8,226 bases of DNA from a bacterium (GTDB lineage Bacteria; Elusimicrobiota; Elusimicrobia; Elusimicrobiales; UBA9959), in assembly GCA_021845705.1 (NCBI GenBank), contig JAJZVJ010000083.1, positions 1 through 8,226 of the forward strand. The letters are read 5' to 3'. This document shows, in pieces, positions 5,964 to 8,226 of the stretch. A program made the position numbers and the translations under genes. Under the pieces are notes generated by a model, which did not search any database, was not told the origin of the DNA, and saw only the letters and a list, made by a program, of their open reading frames with translations. Within the stretch, counting starts at the first letter, position 1; each line of letters opens with the position of its first letter.

Positions 5964-7402
5964 TGAAAAGGGCTATCCTGCTGCTGGTCTCGCTGCTGCT
6001 TTCCTCCGCCGCTTTCGCCCAGAAAGCCCCTGCCGCCCCTAAGCCGGCCGGCGGCCGGATGGAGCTTTACCTCGAAGCCATGGACGGCCAGGGCTGGCAG
6101 TGGTTCTTCCTGGCCGACACGGTCAGGCGCCGGCTGGCCGGCTCCGGGCTTAAGGTCTACCCGCTCGTGACCAAGGGAAGCGACGGGAAATTCACGGCGC
6201 GCCGCGGGGACGCGGAGCTCGCGGAGTCCTACCGCCTGGCCGTGGTGGTAAAAGATTATCCCGGCAAGCTGATAAGCTACCTTAACGGCCGCTCGCTGAG
6301 CCCCTCGGCCGACGGCTGGAAGGACGCCGCCCTGTTCGCCGGGATCAACCCGGACGACCTGGGCAGGCGCGCGTCTTCGGAAGGGGACGCCGCCCTCGCG
6401 GCCGCGTATAAAAAGTCCTCCGCCGCCGGGGTGACCGAAACCGCGCTTTTCCTGGGCGGGAAACGCTATGAAGGCTCCCAGCGCCTTATGCCGCTTTACG
6501 ACGCGGTCAACGCCTCCCTGCCCGCCGGCCGCCGCGTGCCGCTGCCCGCCGGCTACAAGCCCGCCCCCAAGGCGCCGCCGCCCGCGTTCTGGGTGGTGCT
6601 GAGCTCCGGCATAGAGAAGAACGACGCCCTGATCTCCGTATTCGACAGGTATTTCGAGGGGATAAAGCCGGTCGTCCTGGATTATTCTTCCCCCGAACGC
6701 GCGGCCAAATTCCCGGACCTCCAGTTCGTGCCGGCTTACGTGCTCGCCGCCACCACCGAGGCCAAGGCCCGCCTTGCGAACGAGATAAAAGCCGGCCTTT
6801 TCGCCGAAAAAGGCGGTTTCCTCGTCTACGAGGACCGGCAGCGCAACGGGTTCTACGCCTCCAGGCCGGCGAAGAACGATACGCTTGAACTTTTCGTCAT
6901 GAGCCATTGCCCGTTCGGGGTCATGGCGGAAAACTCCGTCCTCGACGCGCAAAAGAACAAGCAGCTCCCCGAAGGGCTGAAGCTGGAGATACATTACATA
7001 GGCGACGCCAAGAAGGACGACAAAGGCGGCTGGACCTTCTCGAGCCTGCACGGGCAGTCGGAGTGGGAGGAGAACGCGCGGCAGCTTTTCATCGCGAAGA
7101 ATTTCCCGGATAAATTCGAGGCCTACCTGCTGGAGCGCAACAAGGACATAAATTCTTCCGACTGGCAGAAAGCCGCGAAGGCGGCCGGCGTCGACGACGC
7201 GAAAGTGACCGCCGGTTTCGGGGCCGCCAAGGACCTGCTGGCCGCGGATTTCGCCGCCACCTCCGGGCTCGGGATAACGACTTCCCCGTCGTTCGTGGTG
7301 AACGGCCGCAACTTCATGGTGGGGCTCGGCGAACTTATCAGGACGCCGGGTTTCGAGAAGGTCCCTCCTCCCGGGCAGCCCGCGGCGGGCTGCGCGAAGT
7401 AA
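5963..7402 (+). CDS. Exported multi-domain thioredoxin-fold (DsbA/GILT-like) protein, cysteine-poor, internally duplicated
   Basis: 479 residues. A signal peptide (1-19, ending AAFA before Gln20) exports it to the periplasm. Three thioredoxin-like blocks follow. Domain 1 is about 33-185; domain 2 is about 208-290, with a cis-Pro-like FVPAYVL at 255-261; domain 3 is about 307-460. Domain 3 opens LELFVMSHCPFG, with a lone active-site Cys316 where a CxxC would be expected, and has a cis-Pro-like TSPSFVVNGR around Pro442. Between them SLHGQSEWEENARQLF (361-376) has the spacing of the GILT signature CQHGx2ECx2Nx4C with every Cys replaced. Domain 1 aligns with domain 3 but has Asp41 at the Cys position and Ala161 at the cis-Pro position. 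The only other Cys is Cys477, third from the end. It may be a thiol-disulfide or binding protein; the catalytic role is uncertain. It is coupled to the receiver gene upstream. Confidence 0.82.
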   Translation: MKRAILLLVSLLLSSAAFAQKAPAAPKPAGGRMELYLEAMDGQGWQWFFLADTVRRRLAGSGLKVYPLVTKGSDGKFTARRGDAELAESYRLAVVVKDYPGKLISYLNGRSLSPSADGWKDAALFAGINPDDLGRRASSEGDAALAAAYKKSSAAGVTETALFLGGKRYEGSQRLMPLYDAVNASLPAGRRVPLPAGYKPAPKAPPPAFWVVLSSGIEKNDALISVFDRYFEGIKPVVLDYSSPERAAKFPDLQFVPAYVLAATTEAKARLANEIKAGLFAEKGGFLVYEDRQRNGFYASRPAKNDTLELFVMSHCPFGVMAENSVLDAQKNKQLPEGLKLEIHYIGDAKKDDKGGWTFSSLHGQSEWEENARQLFIAKNFPDKFEAYLLERNKDINSSDWQKAAKAAGVDDAKVTAGFGAAKDLLAADFAATSGLGITTSPSFVVNGRNFMVGLGELIRTPGFEKVPPPGQPAAGCAK

Positions 7403-7422
7403 GTTTAAAATCAGGGAAGTCC

Positions 7423-7495
7423 ACCGCGGAGGCGCGGAGTTCGCGGAGAAATAGCGGTCTATTTCTGCTCTCCGCGCCCTCCGCGCCTCTTCGGT
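7423..7495. repeat. 73-nt nested palindrome, REP/MITE-like dispersed repeat
   Basis: The outer ends are ACCG (7423-7426) and CGGT (7492-7495). GAGGCGCGGAG (7429-7439) pairs perfectly with CTCCGCGCCTC (7479-7489). Inside, CGCGGA (7442-7447) pairs with TCCGCG (7471-7476), and GAAATAG (7448-7454) pairs with CTATTTC (7459-7465) around a CGGT loop. The heptamer CGCGGAG occurs three times on the left arm (7425, 7433, 7442) and its complement twice on the right. This resembles the widespread 'CGCAGAGGCGCAGAG' palindromes I recall from many environmental genomes. There is no T run after it, so it is not a standard terminator. Confidence 0.75.
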
Positions 7496-7537
7496 AAAGG
7501 CAAGGAAAGGGGGCGCAACAATTCCGTAACAGGCTTT

Positions 7538-7546
7538 TGTGATAAT
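7538..7546 (+). promoter_or_regulatory. Probable extended -10 promoter for the Cache sensor gene
   Basis: TGTGATAAT matches an extended -10 (TG, one base, then a TATAAT-like hexamer at 7541-7546) in an AT-rich patch 37 bases before the ATG. No clear -35 is seen at 16-18 bases, which an extended -10 can tolerate. Confidence 0.4.
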
Positions 7547-7583
7547 ATAGTTATCCTGATTGCTGTTAAGGCCGGTTTATCAT

Positions 7584-8226
7584 ATGACCGAAACTCCGAA
7601 GAAACGAGGCAGGCTGTTCTACAAGTTCCTGATCATTTTCCTGATCGTTTCCCTTGTGCCCCTGGGCATCGTGGGCTACTACCTGGTGAACCTCAGCCAG
7701 GTGACCCTTAACCGCGCTATTTCCCGCGACCAGGAAGCGCTGGCGGTCGGTTTCGCCGATACCGTTTCGAGCTACATAATAAATTTCCGCAACGTCCTGG
7801 CCGACGCCGCCCACCTGGAGGACTTCGCCTCCATGAACACCGCCAAGCAGCAGGCGCTGGTGAACCATATCATCCAGCTGCACCCGGCGCTCCTGGAGAT
7901 CTCCGTGATAGACGCCTCCGGGGTTGAAACCGTGCGGCTCGGGCGCTTCGTGCACGAGACCAAGATGCGGGACTTTTCCAACGACGCCCTCTTCGCCAAG
8001 GTCATGCGCGCCGGAGAATTCGTGGGCGGCCTCGAAAAGTACATGGGGTCCTACCCGGCCATAACCATGGGCGTGCAGATAGTGAACACCGCCACCAACC
8101 AGCCCGTCGGGGTCATCCTCGCCAAGATGAGCCTTACCGCCCTTTCGAGCCTGCTGACTACCGGGTTCCCCGAGAGCACCCATACCCAGGCGGCCGTGAT
8201 AGATTCCAGCGGCTTCCTGATAGCGC
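7584..8226 (+). CDS. Membrane sensor with Cache-type extracytoplasmic domain, 3' truncated
   Basis: The frame is open from the ATG at 7584 to the end of the window, giving 214 residues without a stop. A basic start (TPKKRGRLFYK) precedes TM1 at about residues 13-34 (FLIIFLIVSLVPLGIVGYYLV). An extracytoplasmic region follows in dCache_1 style. A long helix (about 45-80, with a YIINFRNVLADAA stretch) leads to a PAS-like fold with ALLEISVIDASGVETVRLGR, then a second strand set (PAITMGVQIV, PVGVILAKMSL) and the start of a second lobe (AAVIDSSGFLIA). In such proteins a second TM, HAMP and an output domain (kinase, GGDEF, phosphatase or methyl-accepting module) follow; that part is outside the window. 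A weak TAAGG (7566-7570) is 13 bases upstream of the ATG. It may supply the missing kinase or other output for this signalling cluster, but this cannot be seen. Confidence 0.83.
   Translation, partial: MTETPKKRGRLFYKFLIIFLIVSLVPLGIVGYYLVNLSQVTLNRAISRDQEALAVGFADTVSSYIINFRNVLADAAHLEDFASMNTAKQQALVNHIIQLHPALLEISVIDASGVETVRLGRFVHETKMRDFSNDALFAKVMRAGEFVGGLEKYMGSYPAITMGVQIVNTATNQPVGVILAKMSLTALSSLLTTGFPESTHTQAAVIDSSGFLIA

Noticed and set aside
5546..7051. 501-codon open frame on the - strand
   Set aside because: It is antisense to the receiver and thioredoxin-like genes, both of which have recognisable motifs, ribosome sites and a signal peptide. The antisense product has no recognisable domain.
2949..7546. 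GTAACA shared upstream of both membrane-sensor genes (near 2951 and 7526)
   Set aside because: Only six bases match, the spacing to the candidate -10 differs, and the flanks are unrelated, so this is not a credible shared regulator site.
7566..8183. 205-codon open frame on the - strand
   Set aside because: It is antisense to the Cache sensor, which has a coherent TM segment and sensor fold in the + frame.
1..8226. CRISPR arrays, tRNA or rRNA genes, insertion sequences
   Set aside because: I saw no regularly spaced repeats, no cloverleaf or rRNA-like stretch, and no transposase or integrase motif in any frame.

Overview
This is a GC-rich bacterial window in which almost every gene reads on the + strand. 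The organism looks like a Gram-negative-type, deep-branching bacterium. Proteins carry classical Sec signal peptides, and ATA is used freely for isoleucine despite the high GC, a habit I associate with Elusimicrobiota and some Deltaproteobacteria-like metagenomic lineages. That placement is a guess from codon style and gene mix; no marker gene is present.

Region 1 (1-2866) is the end of a Tad-type (type IV pilus / type II secretion-like) assembly locus. It holds the C-terminal part of a TadB-like inner-membrane platform protein, a complete TadC-like platform protein, and an exported TPR/coiled-coil protein that may be the TadD-like or periplasmic scaffold component. A GC-rich hairpin with a short T run follows.

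Region 2 (3031-5963) is a set of signalling genes with no histidine kinase in view. It contains a two-TM sensor (extracytoplasmic domain, HAMP, PAS-like end, no catalytic output), a small two-TM DUF3566-like protein, and an OmpR-type DNA-binding protein whose receiver has lost its phosphorylation residues. It ends with an intact single-domain receiver protein.

Region 3 (5963-7402) is an exported thioredoxin-fold protein coupled to the receiver gene by a one-base TAATG overlap. It appears to be a three-domain protein. Its first domain is a cysteine-free, diverged copy of its last domain, aligning without gaps over about 46 residues at a fixed offset of 282. Only two cysteines remain in the whole protein.

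Region 4 (7403-8226) has a 73-nt nested palindrome resembling a dispersed REP/MITE-like repeat, then a probable extended -10 promoter, then the start of a membrane sensor with a Cache-type extracytoplasmic domain that runs off the window.

The most interesting signals are the internally duplicated, cysteine-depleted thioredoxin-like protein, the phosphorylation-dead OmpR regulator beside an intact receiver, the output-less HAMP-PAS sensor, and the palindromic repeat. None of these alone proves a new system.
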